Positions 35,728-46,232 of a stretch of 64,000 bases of DNA are shown here, one piece after another. The notes beneath the pieces are model-generated. The model was not told the DNA's origin. It saw only the letters and a program-made list of their open reading frames with translations, and made no database searches. Made by a program: the position numbers and the translations under genes. The stretch's first letter is position 1; each line of letters opens with the position of its first letter. Source of the DNA: Steinernema hermaphroditum (Eukaryota; Nematoda; Chromadorea; Rhabditida; Steinernematidae); assembly GCA_030435675.1 (NCBI GenBank), contig CM059621.1, positions 12,090,001 to 12,154,000 of the forward strand, read 5' to 3'.

Positions 35728-35862
35728 GCACGGTTGCCCCGCGGGGTAAAGTATAACCACCCACGGGGCAAACGCCCCGCGCGCGCGTCCCTACCCCGCG
35801 GGGCACGATTTACAATGGATTTGCCCCGCGCGCGCGGGGTACCCCGTGGAATATAACCAGGC
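35728..35862. repeat. GC-rich palindromic repeat block
   Basis: GCCCCGCGCGCGCG and its complement, with several CCCCGCGGGG-like palindromes, recur within 135 bp. TATAACCA marks both sides (near 35750 and 35850). The block stands out sharply from the AT-rich surroundings and may be a foldback element. Confidence 0.55.
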
Positions 35863-36290
35863 CTTAGCGCAAACCGCAAACGCAAACTCCAGTACTACCG
35901 TCGCCGTGGGCAAGGCCACACGCAAGATTCGACCCCTCTTCTGCACGACGCTTCGCAACGTCGGTTTCGGAATGCACGGTCTTCACGAGGCCTTACAGGC
36001 GGCGTTGTTGAGGGAGCTGCTGCGGTCGCCTTCACAGCAGATCAAATAGGTCAAATACATATAACCAATTTGACCTATCTAGCTTCGATCTAGCCATCTT
36101 ACAGCGTTTCGGCCTCATAGGTCGCTCTCCACGAGGCCAACCGCGCCATTAAAACGCTAGCAGTATCTTAGTAAACAGCGCACCCTGTGCACAAGTGTTC
36201 GGGAAGCTTCTAGAATCGTCGGGCAGCTTGCAGGGCCGTCGTGGCGAGACTCTTCTTTTTTAGAGTTCGCTAAACGAAAGACGAAGGAAT

Positions 36291-36369
36291 TCGGACTACG
36301 AATTCAAGGAGGAGAAGAACCTCGCCCGCGACGACCCGAGCATCATCCGCGCCAACGTGAATCCCTTCG
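36291..36369 (+). other. Exon-like fragment of unknown gene
   Basis: The frame reads SDYEFKEEKNLARDD then PSIIRANVNPFG and ends at a GTGAGAG donor. No matching acceptor exon lies downstream, because the foldback element begins at 36395. It may be an orphan exon. Confidence 0.3.
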
Positions 36370-36394
36370 GTGAGAGTCCCCTTACGATATCTTA

Positions 36395-36894
36395 CAAGGG
36401 AACATCCCCAAGTGCCCGACGAGTTAGGAGCTGAGATGTGGCGCGGCTTGTAGACGGTCTTCTAACTAAGAAAACGCACATAATCTCATCGGCCATAAAT
36501 CAGTCGGGCTACCATAAAGATGGTCATGAAGTTGCAAGGTCTCCTGGTGCGATGTCCCTGACTAGTCAGAATATACGGTATTTTTGTCAGTTTTTTGTCA
36601 TTTTTTGACCCCTTTTCTTGCTAAAAGAACATGGTTGTTAACTGGTAATGTTAATTTTGGCTCTAAATGCCGAAATCCTTAAAAACCCCGTCCAAAATCG
36701 GACAAAAATACCGTATATTCTGACTAGTCAGGGACATCGCACCAGGAGACCTTGCAACTTCATGACCATCTTTATGGTAGCCCGACTGATTTATGGCCGA
36801 TGAGATTATGTGCGTTTTCTTAGTTAGAAGACCGTCTACAAGCCGCGCCACATCTCAGCTCCTAACTCGTCGGACACTTGGGGATGTTCCCTTG
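36395..36894. mobile_element. 500-bp foldback MITE, Harbinger-like
   Basis: Two arms of about 196 bp (36395-36590 and the complement ending at 36894) differ at about one position and flank roughly 110 bp. Ends are CAAGGGAACATCCCC... and its complement. TTA immediately flanks both ends (36392-36394, 36895-36897), a 3-bp target-site duplication typical of PIF/Harbinger elements. There is no transposase, so it is non-autonomous. Confidence 0.85.
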
Positions 36895-36970
36895 TTAGTG
36901 AAACGTTTCAGCTGGCCAGTCAATTGCTCCGTCGTGTGCAGAATCTGAAAGGTGGCTACTTCATCCCCAC

Positions 36971-37731
36971 GAGCACTGATCATGCGCGGTGTTTTCTTTC
37001 TTTCAATTCCTTTTTTCGTTTTATTGAGATGGTACAAAGCTTTCGATAAAAACATTAGCTTACCCGTTGATCACCACAACTACTTCTTGGCCGCGTGTTT
37101 GCGCGTTACGAATTGAAATTTACAGCACCCGTGGGGGAGAAGAAGGGTTTCGTACTTCTGGGTGAGGGCGCCATAGAAGTAGTTGATGTGGAACTTGTGG
37201 ACTAGCTTCGCGAGAGCCACCTGAAGGTCCTGCTCCGCGAATCTGCGGCCAGCACACATTCTGGGGCCGTGTCCGAAGGGAAGAAAGGCGAAAGGATGGG
37301 AGTCGTGCACTTCGACACCGGTGTCCCCTCGGAGCCAGCGTTCCGGGATGAACTGCTTCGGCTTCTTGTATAGCTTTTCTGAGGTCGAGAGCACGTTCGT
37401 GTTGATTTCCACTGGAGTACCGGCTGGGATACGGTAGCCACTGAGGACGATGTCCGTTTGAGGGATTCTGGAAATGTCAGTGCCGATAGGGAAGAGCCGG
37501 AAGGACTCTTTTATGCAGGCTTTGAGGTACGGGAGATTGGACAGGGTCTCCGAAGTTATCTCTGTAAAAGAATGTTCGACCAAAGCCACTGCAGAGGCAA
37601 ACCTGAGTTCTTTCCAAGAGCAGAATCGACCTCCTTGTAGAGCTTTTCTTGAACCTTAGGATGCTTGGCGATGTTGTAGAGATTGTAAATGAGTGTTGGT
37701 GTTGTAGTGGATAGTCCGTCGGAAAAGAGGG
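36971..37731 (-). repeat. Segmental duplication of the P450 3' half, copy 2 (parent)
   Basis: This is the parent copy, lying within the complete P450 gene and its 3' flank. The left limit GAGCACTGATCATG corresponds to GAGCATTGATCATA at 30413. Confidence 0.9.
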
Positions 37732-38979
37732 AGAGCATGAGAATGCTGATGTCCTGATCGGTGAGTTCGGGGTTCCTGGCAAGGTGCGAGACGAACTTCA
37801 AGTCCTTCTCCGCCGTGTTTTGGTTGCGGAGACGATGAATGGTTTCGCCGATTAATGCGTTGGCTTCCCTAGATCACCCGACTGAGCAACATCGAGTACT
37901 GAGAGTCTTACTTATAAAAGGCATCCTCGAACTTTACGAATTTCTTCCACTTTGGAGTCGAAATGTATCGATAGAGAGGAAGCGAGTAGGTCAAATCTCC
38001 GGAGAGGATGAAGATGTTCCTGTTGGTTTCGATCAGCTCGTCGGCCCATTGTCCGGCTTCCTCTGTGAACACCCCCAATCGCTTTTCGAAAACAAGCAAT
38101 CCAGCCGACTCCAAACTCCATCTCCCCCCGGCCATCCTCATGTTAATCTCCGAATTCTCGTCGGCACTCCTGTTCTTCTCCACGAATTCGACCAAATCGC
38201 TGGCCACCTGGTTCACCAGCGGAAGGTACTGTTTGACTGCTTGGGGTCGCATCATCGACTGCTGGGCGGCGCTCCTGAGTCGGTACCACGGTTCGCCGTT
38301 CATGTTGCCCAGGCCTGGATTAAAGCCCCTCATTTGTCGGTAGAGTTGGGTGGTTTCTTGGAGAGGAGTGATGTGGGGCATCTTTCCGTCGAACTGGAAG
38401 ACGACCTTCGCGTCTTCGGGCTCGAAGACATGAACGACCACACCGCGATCCCAGCCGAAGTCCGTCTTCACGATTGGACCGTACTCGGCGTTCAGTTGCT
38501 GGAGGGATTTGGCTAACATCGGGATTGTTCTCCCACCTGAATAAAGGTCATGAATGAACGGATTTACTCCACAGAGGCCCTATTCTTTGAACTCTTCTTG
38601 CTCTATGAATTAAACATTCCGGAGTAAACACAACAAAACGTCAGTTTCTCATAAACAGGCCGAGTCGTAAGGGCTAGCCTATTTATATCTTCTTATAGAA
38701 ATCAAATGAGAGCTTTGTAGCCCTATCTTCCACTCTCAGCGGGTCACTCTTCCTCTGTGAGTCCCTCAATCCCTGGAGACCAGGCCTATTACTGTATTTT
38801 GCGTTTGCATTCGACCCTCTCCCAAACTCCCTTCGCTCACCTGTTCTAAAATAGGGCAAATTGCCGACGAGGACATGTTTACGAGGGCCGGGAATCTTCT
38901 CGAAGGGGAGCACCCCCCCGCCGCCGGCTGCCTGAGTGCACAGCCCGCGCACGGCGGCAAGACGAACCCGCGAGGACAT
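37080..38979 (-). CDS. cyp-44A1: Mitochondrial-clan cytochrome P450, CYP44 type
   Basis: Four exons (38979-38841, 38536-37912, 37868-37603, 37561-37080) give 503 residues. The N-terminus is Arg- and Ala-rich without acids ([20 protein letters not shown]), a mitochondrial presequence, followed by the PGP hinge (IPGPRKH). The C-helix WYRLR, the I-helix [12 protein letters not shown], ExxR in KESFR, PERW, and the heme loop [15 protein letters not shown] with the Cys ligand are all present. The GRR-x-AE form of the heme loop is characteristic of the mitochondrial clan, which in C. elegans has one member, CYP44A1. Such enzymes are heme monooxygenases fed by adrenodoxin; the substrate is unknown. 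It diverges from TIPRL with about 1 kb between starts. Confidence 0.9.
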
Positions 38980-40003
38980 CTGAAATGTTCTTTACCGAAC
39001 GAACGCCGGGCGAAATCACGCGGACGAGTGATGGTCGCCCTATCAGTGGGCACTGCTCTATCGATCTGTTTTCTCAGTTTTTCTCTCGCTTGCCGCTTCT
39101 AGAGGTCGTCTTCCTGCCGCGAAAGGTAACTCTCTCAGCGAATTCGCACGTTCTTCCCGATTCGGACAGTCTCTCTCTCGGTTATTTATATCTTTTCTGC
39201 GTGGGAAAAGCTTATCTGATCGGTCTTTCAGGCTAAATAACCCATATGACAGCGCTTTTTGTTTTCCTGTCCGCGTGGCGACAGCCCCGCCGGCTGCGAC
39301 TCGCCGATGGTGTATCGATTCTGTCGGTGATCGCCGGCCAGTTTCGCGTAATTTCCGCTCTTTGTGCGTCGCCAACTGTTTTTTTCGGCGATCTGTGTTC
39401 TTCTTCCGATGTTTTCGAGCGCCGAAGGTTTCTATTATTGTGGGAGATCGCCGGTTGTCGCGTCGTGCAAAAGCGCCGAGCAGAACAGTCTCTTTCTTTG
39501 GTCTGTTGTCTGCCAGACGGCGTCCACCAAACATTCTAGACTTTTCCGTCTGCTTTGTGGATTGACCGTCTCTCGCTCGCCGCATTCGAAAGTGTTGCGA
39601 ACGTTTCTCGGCGGGCAAGTTGCTCTGCAAATGTTTTTGTTATTTGGTTTGCAGGATTTTATCTAAAATCGAAGAATATTCGCTTGCATTTTGCTTAGTG
39701 AATAATAGTGAATGATTCGCTGCGTATTCATGAATCTATCTGAGAAAGGTACCGTTCACGGTTCTCTATGTGCCATTTGCACTACAGATTTTGTTGTTTC
39801 TAATTACGCTCGTGTTTTCTTCAATGGACGCTGCAGGCGATGTGTGATTGAAGGTCACTGCTTCCAATTCTGCTCAATGTTTACATATTCGCCCTTTCTC
39901 TGTTTGCGAGTCCCCTTCATTGCTTTGCCCGCGCGCGCTTTTTCCCGCGTCCGTGTGTCAACTGCTCGTTTAAATTCTTGTCTTCCTTTCAGATTTAGAA
40001 GGA
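38980..40003. promoter_or_regulatory. Divergent promoter region, P450 and TIPRL
   Basis: The 1-kb interval between two outward-facing genes is GC-rich and carries no gene of its own; a 190-codon minus-strand frame here has no features. CTTCCTTTCAG at 39982-39992, 11 nt before the TIPRL ATG, is a likely trans-splice or 5'-UTR acceptor. Confidence 0.5.
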
Positions 40004-40996
40004 ATGTCTCCGGTGCCTTCTCCCCGATCTCAGCAACAGGAGTCAAACCACCAGCATCATCATCACCATCGCCACCATTCGTCGTCCTCCACGCCACGCT
40101 CTCCCAATTCGCCGCTCTCCACTTCCCCGTCGGCGCATCTCCCGAAGATCACCGTTGATGCTCTGCACCATGCTATGGCCAGCGCCCGTGCCGAAGAAAA
40201 CTTTGTCTTCAACCACATGTACCGGTTCGTATCCGTCAGCGACCACATTCTGAACTCGAAGTGCACCCACTCGCCCGACGACACAGCTGCTTCGGAATCC
40301 TGCAATGTATGCCGTTATGAAAAAGAGCTGGAACTCGCTCATTTGCCGGACATGATCTTTCCGAACAACACGCTGACGATTAATGCCATAACGGCTAAGA
40401 ACCCGGATGCAGCAACGATCCAGTTCAACGCTCTCGATGCTCTGAAGAGGGTGGATGCTCATAACCTCCCAGATGTGCAAGTGGGAGTTAGCCAGGAGTG
40501 GCAGAGAAAACGACCGCAAGTCGAACTGGACCACAAAGTGAAGGATTTCGATTGGACGTACACGAGCGACTACGACGCAACCATTGGTGAAGGATTCAAG
40601 ATTGCTGAAGCGACCGAAGATGAGAGAATCGACATGGAGAGGCTAAAGCGGCAAGAGCCCATTCACTTCTACTCTCAGCTGACTCTTTACGAAGATGAAT
40701 TGGCCGACCATGGATGCACGATGATGAACGTCCGAGTGAGATGCATGCCCACCAGTTTCTTCGTGTTGTGCCGCTTCTATTTGCGCGTCGACGGCGTCAT
40801 GGTCCGTGTTTGCGACACTCGGCTGTTTGGAGAACGTGGCTCCGAGAAGATTATTCGCGAATGGACGCGACGTGAAGCGAAGTACAGCGAGCTCTCGCCA
40901 GCTGCACTGGAAGCTGTACTCGACTCCAACCAGATCTGGCAGATGCTTCCCATCGTCGAATCGCGCTACACTACGTTGACCTTCGAGCGGTCCTAG
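40004..40996 (+). CDS. tiprl: TIP41-like protein (TIPRL), PP2A-family regulator
   Basis: One uninterrupted exon encodes 330 residues. The first 60 are low-complexity Ser/His-rich (a HHHHHRHHSSSS run). The rest matches the TIP41 family: LPDMIFPNNTLTINA, IQFNALDALKRVD, KDFDWTYTSDYDATIG, ERIDMERLKRQEPIHFYSQL, LYEDELADHGCTMMNVRVR, MPTSFFVLCRFYLRVDGVM and ending in a TRREAKYSELS helix. TIPRL binds catalytic subunits of PP2A, PP4 and PP6 phosphatases and modulates TOR and stress signalling. Complete absence of coding introns is unusual for this window and may indicate a retro-derived or intron-loss copy. The start is the first Met after a strong acceptor at 39992. Confidence 0.95.
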   Translation: MSPVPSPRSQQQESNHQHHHHHRHHSSSSTPRSPNSPLSTSPSAHLPKITVDALHHAMASARAEENFVFNHMYRFVSVSDHILNSKCTHSPDDTAASESCNVCRYEKELELAHLPDMIFPNNTLTINAITAKNPDAATIQFNALDALKRVDAHNLPDVQVGVSQEWQRKRPQVELDHKVKDFDWTYTSDYDATIGEGFKIAEATEDERIDMERLKRQEPIHFYSQLTLYEDELADHGCTMMNVRVRCMPTSFFVLCRFYLRVDGVMVRVCDTRLFGERGSEKIIREWTRREAKYSELSPAALEAVLDSNQIWQMLPIVESRYTTLTFERS

Positions 40997-41150
40997 CTTT
41001 CTTGTGAATTGTGAATAACTCGATTGTTTTTGTTTCCTCACCCTCTTTCTCTCTTTTTACTCTCTACGGGTAATTCGCTGATATGTATTGTGGTTCGTTG
41101 TTGACTATCTCTCGCTATATTGTTGATCTATTATGAAAGTGTTTCAGAAC

Positions 41151-42774
41151 TCAAATACAGAATGAGAACAGCTTTGGCTCTTCGCTTTTCCCGTTGAACA
41201 AGTCGTGAAGGTGGCAAAAGTAGAGTTTCGTATCCCACTGGCAGTCGACGGGCGCCACCTTGTCCCTGGCGGCGTCGATGCGTTTCCGGAAGAAGAATTC
41301 GAAGGCGCGCCACTTGAGAGTCGGGTAGCGGTGCATTATGATGAGGAGCAGCGCTATCCCATGGAGAGGCATCCAGTTGAACGCCTCGCAGAGGAGTACA
41401 GTCTCCACGGGATTGTCGCTTGTCTAAAGGCTACTGTAGCGTGACTCTTCACTTGGGTTCTCTTACATGCATCACGAAGATGATGGCCGGATAGGAAAGG
41501 AGCATTATGGCGAAGTGGGTGGTGAGAAGATAGCCCCAGGTGATGGTGACGGAAATATTCTCTTTGATCATGTACTTCGAGGAGAGTGAGGGGCCGTTGC
41601 CGATCGACGCGGGACTGTTGCGGATACGGTAGTGGCGGAGTTTGTTGAAGAAGTAGACGATGCGGAGGACGACGAATGTGACGAATTCGATGGAGAAAGC
41701 GACGATTATGATGTACTGTAATGCAATGTTTTGTAGGAATCGAAGGGTGTAGGCACCTCAGTGGGGTAGTTGTTGAGGGCACCTTTCGTGGTGAAGCCGA
41801 GCTTTGGAATGTTCCAGTTGGCGTTTGAGCGAAGGTTCAGGAAGTAAAAGATGAAAAAGATCGCAGCGGTCTGGAATTATGGTACCGTAATAGGAGGTTA
41901 CCGTAGGGGGCTCGATGGGCTACGACCAACACTCAAAATACGCCCCAGATGCAGACAGACACGTCGTTGTCTACAAAACAGCAGACAATGGAGAAGATTT
42001 TGTGGAAGTGGTGAAAGCCGACCGACTTCATGCACCGAAGCTCCTGTCTGATGGGTCAGTTTTCTTTGTGGTACCCTTTGTTTACATCTCTTTCTCGGCC
42101 GGCCTGGATCAAGTTCTGGATAAAAAAAACTCCCAAATTACCTTCCAGACTTCTGACTGATGTCCGAAGCTCCCTTCGCAGGAAGAATTCGCGATCATTC
42201 AAAATACCGTAGTCCAAAAAGCTTACCATAACAAGGAGAAGGCCAATAACGGCGTTCTGCGCCTTGGCGTTTTCGTAAGTGCTGAGGTTAAACGTGCACC
42301 ACGCCCTCTCCAATGAGATCAAAGAGCTGCTGAGGACTCCCATGAACAAGAAGCTTGAAGCGACTGCGTGGAAAATTTCGGCCGTGCGACGATCAAGAAG
42401 GTAAAGACATGCGTTGTCACGAGGGATGGAGAGCCTAAAATTGTGCTTTAATTCACGTAGTCCTCAGAATCGTTTTGGGTGCAGAGTTATTATGTTCCTA
42501 GTCTAACTCACCGGATAAGATCCCACATAGAGTACACCAGCACTACAACCGTGTAGCCATACGTCACAATTGCGTTGTACCGTATAAGCACACGGCAGTT
42601 CACGTGTTGGATGATCGTTGGAGGTTTGACTTTGCCGAGCAAAGCGAAGAGTGCGAGTCCCGCTATGCAAATGACGATTTTGGTGACCAGAAGGGCCTTC
42701 ATAGGGACAGAAGCGGCGAGACGCTCTCCGTACTGACACAGCACAGAGTTGGGGTCGCCGGTGAAATTGGCCAT
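41151..42774 (-). CDS. Sra/Srab-type 7TM chemoreceptor (paralog 3)
   Basis: Five exons (42774-42512, 42434-42227, 41870-41757, 41715-41467, 41423-41151) join in frame to 368 residues. It begins MANFTGDPNSVLC and has multiple hydrophobic segments, SSSLISLERAW after TM3 and PSLSSKYMIKENISVTI before TM6 (the superfamily signature). The 38-codon exon corresponds to the 37-codon exon of the other two receptors. The C-tail is long and basic (FEFFFRKRIDAARDK). It is more diverged than the 2784-4146 and 10811-12353 genes are from each other. Probable chemosensory GPCR; ligand unknown. Confidence 0.85.
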
Positions 42775-42929
42775 CGTGAGGAACTGGAATAAACACCGAC
42801 TAGACGCATGTTCTCATGTCCTAGGGAGCGTTTGACGCGGAACAGTCAGGACAATAGGCAAAACAAAGCGATCACTACGACTAGTCATCAGAGCGGAAGA
42901 AGAATACTGCAAATGAAGATGCGTCTTAC

Positions 42930-43038
42930 AATGGACATTGCCGGATAAGTGGAGTCCACCTGGATGGGCACAAGCGAAGGCGCCGCCCTTAGCTCCACCT
43001 TGTGGAATAAGTGGGATTGTTGGTGGAGTAAAGTCCAT
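42930..43038 (-). other. Orphan first exon or gene fragment
   Basis: The minus strand opens with ATG (MDFTPPTIPLIPQGG) and continues with AFACAHPGGLHLSGNVH to a strong donor, T|GTAAGA. Composition looks coding, but the receptor gene starting at 42774 leaves little room for a partner exon. It may be a truncated gene or a 5' exon spliced to something unrecognised. Confidence 0.35.
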
Positions 43039-44310
43039 AAGAAAAGGACACCTAATTATGATTATCGAATGTACTTATAGACTATGAAATTGCGCTCCGC
43101 AGCCTTAGCAAACTGTCTAATAATCAAAACAGAAAGCTAGGATCGGTGGTCATACCTTGACATGGTCAACCTAAGGAAAGCGAGGGAATTTATGTCATCC
43201 AAACCTCCAGTCAGAAACTACAACTTCGAAGCCTCGGAGCAAGATAAGCGAAGGCGCGCTGGTGCGTAAAAATAAAAACAAAAACAAACTGTTCTGATCA
43301 AACAAAAGTTCAGATTTCCAAATATAGGATGTTGTCCAGATCGTAAGTAGCGATGGGTTCCGGGTTTGTATAAATAAAAGGATTTAGCGCCTTTTGGCGT
43401 TAATGTCCAACTAGCCCTGAAGACTTCAGGCGGCAAGACTTCAATAGGCTACCGGCGGTAGACACAAAAGGACTTACGGACGGCAAGATTGTTGTTCACA
43501 GAACAGGGTAAAAATGAGTCAAAAAACGGAAAAGAAACACAAGGCCCAGCATCCCCAGAGACACAGTGGAAGCGAACTTCTGAGCTGCGTGGCTCATTGG
43601 CTTATTGTTTGATTTATAATCGATCGAGGTCGGTTCAATGCTGGTCTCAGTCCTTATTTTTTGTGCGTGTCTGTCCTGTGTGGACACAAAAACACAGGCC
43701 AACGGACCCAGCGGTTCACCGTTATGCTAGAAACTTTCAACTCGAAAGTGCAATTTCAATTAGAAATGATTTACTGGATGAATGAGTAGGAAGCGGTAGA
43801 TTCGAAATGAGGTAAACAAGGGTGGCGCTGCCTGAAACGTGACGTAGGGACACCTCAACAAAAATTTCAGCTGTACGTTTTCTTAATGACTAGGCTGGAA
43901 ACAAACTTAGAGAACATTCTACGAATTTTCGAAGGCGAACACCTAGGCAGTCAGTTCTAAACTAGTAGCTTGTAGATGAAAATGCCCAGAAGTGCACCGT
44001 TTGAGACAAACGAAATGAAGAGTTCAACGTAATTTTTGAAATTATCGAAGGCTAAGCATCACCACCGTAGGCTGGTTGCGCTAGATTGGAGAAGTATGTC
44101 ATGGAGTTCGGCTTTTCGGAAATTGCGTGAGATTGGGAAGAAATACGTGAGCACATGCACGAATGAATATTTCTGGTCGCAAGAATTCGTGTTAATTCAG
44201 TAATGATTGGTTTGTGTGCAAAGTAATCGAACATTGTTGATTTATGGGGCAAAACAGTATAAAGAGACTTAGCCTTCCTTAGCTCACTGCATTCTGCAAA
44301 CTTTATAGTA
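43039..44310. other. Intergenic, nothing recognised
   Basis: This stretch separates the orphan exon from the MULE element. Only short overlapping frames are present, without family features. Confidence 0.45.
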
Positions 44311-44332
44311 GAGAATTTGGTTGTGTGACAAT

Positions 44333-44466
44333 AGATCCCCGGGACAATAGATCCCGGGACAATAGATCCCGGGGACAATAGATCCCGACGGGACAACAGA
44401 TCCCCGGGACAATAGATCCCTGGGACAATAGATCCCGGGGATAATAGATCCCGGGGACGATAGATC
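44333..44466 (+). repeat. Left minisatellite array of the MULE
   Basis: About nine imperfect copies of GGGACAATAGATCCC with spacing of 14-17 bp. It forms the subterminal region of the transposon. Confidence 0.9.
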
Positions 44467-44659
44467 CTGGGGAAAACAGAAGAAAGATAATACATTTCGT
44501 TTTCCAGTTAAAACAACTCAGACATTTGCAAAATAATTTATTGTTTAACAACGCTATGAACAAAAGTAACATTTGCTTGTTGCATTTCGAGCATTTCCAG
44601 ACTACATACTTGTTGCATTTCGAGCATTTCCAGATTTAAACCTTAAGATATAACATTCG

Positions 44660-46064
44660 TCACACATGGACACAACAGCTTACACTTGCCAACTCAATGT
44701 TGAAGTCGGCGTCAGTTTGAAACATATCGTTTTCATCGTTTCGTGCAAGTATCGAAACGGACTTCTTAGCACAATTGAATGCTTGGTGGCGACAATAACG
44801 CACTAATATATCGAGATCGGGATCTTCTCCCTCTTCAAGTTGAGCCAAATAAAGACTCAGCTTCTCTTTCGCATTCTGAACACGCCGCTCCGATTCGCTA
44901 TAGACAGTTGCTCTCATGCGAATATCACGCTGACGTCTTAGAAGTTGTAGCGCGCGTGTTGCACTCGCATTAATCTCCTTTCTCATGACAGATAGAAAAC
45001 GTCCAAAAGATGGATGATTCGACGGGAAAACAGCACGGAGCTGGTTATGCCATCCCTCAGCGTGATTCGTCGTCCGTGGGCCGTCATTATCAAAATGTGA
45101 CTAAGAGTTACGGTATCTCGCCCAGTAATCATTGAAGTACTGGAACAATTGTCGAATCTTGGCATTTTCGGCCGGTTCATAAGATTGCGGCATGTTCTCG
45201 CGAAGATAATCCAAAATCAAGTGCCAGTAAGAGTTTGGAGCTTGCGCAGATCCAATGAACGTTCTGATCCACGTGCAGAAGGAGGCGTTCGTGGAACGGT
45301 CGTCAATAGCTTTCAAGCCTAATGTGGCAACTTTGTCCATCACGTTCTATAAATGCAACACGAAATGTGCCACATCTAACATATTCTAACCTTCGAAAAA
45401 TGAAAGTAGCATGACTTCACTGTTGAGTTTCGAAAAACCTGCTTTGCAGCATTCATTGCTGCCGGTTCCATGTCAAAGTGGAACACTTTAGCCACGCCGG
45501 TGTCCCCGAACTCTAGCAGCAGAGCGTCCCGAATGTGTTGAAACATCAACTTATAGTCAGCTGTATCCTTCGTAGGCAGCAGCGCCGTAACACTCAAAAC
45601 CGATTCCGAACGGTCGGGCAATTCCTAACGATACTCGATTAGAAGTTGAAAAGAATGTACGGCACCACCTGATAGATTGCATGTAACGTATACAACTGGC
45701 GAAAAGCCGACCCTGCTTGCGGCTGGTACTTAAAATTGCCGTCGCACGAGATGTGCTCACAACATCGAAAAGCGGCTAGACCAACAACAGACGCCATAAC
45801 AACCATAGGCTTTTTCGTAGCATCGGTTTCGTGATAAATTATCCACGTGTTGTCATTTAAATTGTTGCCGATACCTACAGGCCTAGGAGATAGTGGTGCC
45901 TAAGTAGCAAATGCCAGAGCTATTTTACAATCGCAACTCCAAAAATACCTGTAGCTCCTGAGGAATAGGAGTGTGAAACGTGTCAATATTTAGAAACGAT
46001 GACGGGAAAAAAATGACGGGAATAAGACGTTGTAGGACCAATTCGTTGTAGGATACTCCTGATC
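44660..46064 (-). pseudogene. MULE transposase with premature stop and missing N-terminus
   Basis: Exons end to end: from about 46064 to 45949, 45899-45669, 45624-45391, and 45346 to 44660. The catalytic core is clear: ISCDGNFKYQPQAGSAFRQL supplies the first Asp and VFHFDMEPAAMNA the second, followed by STVKSCYFHFSK. The C-terminal region DNDGPRTTNHAEGWHNQL is also typical. One in-frame TAG at 45101-45103 interrupts the chain between YWARYRNS and SHFDNDG. No start codon or zinc-finger N-terminus precedes the first exon, only the inverted array. The element is therefore probably not autonomous, although damage looks limited. Confidence 0.85.
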
Positions 46065-46089
46065 CTCAGGCGAAGGATTTGTTCTTTCC

Positions 46090-46232
46090 GGGGATCTGTT
46101 TTCCCCGGGATCTATTGTCCCAGGGATCTATTGTCCCAGGGATCCATTGTCCCGGGGATCTGTTGTCCCGTCGGGATCTATTGTCCCCGGGATCTATTGT
46201 CCCGGGATCTATTGTCCCGGGGATCTATTGTC
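46090..46232 (-). repeat. Right minisatellite array of the MULE
   Basis: Inverted counterpart of 44333-44466: repeated GGGATCTATTGTCCC units, including the same aberrant GGGATCTGTTGTCCCGTC variant. Confidence 0.9.

Noticed and set aside
39058..39630. 190-codon minus-strand open frame
   Set aside because: Lies in the GC-rich divergent promoter, Arg-rich with shadow frames on the other strand; no recognisable domain.
44333..44466. CRISPR-like array
   Set aside because: Units of about 15 bp are contiguous without unique spacers and mirror an array at the other end of a transposon in a eukaryotic genome.
45092..45103. 11-nt intron removing the MULE stop codon
   Set aside because: The frame continues directly after TAG without any shift, so a single nonsense change is simpler, and 11 nt is too short to splice.
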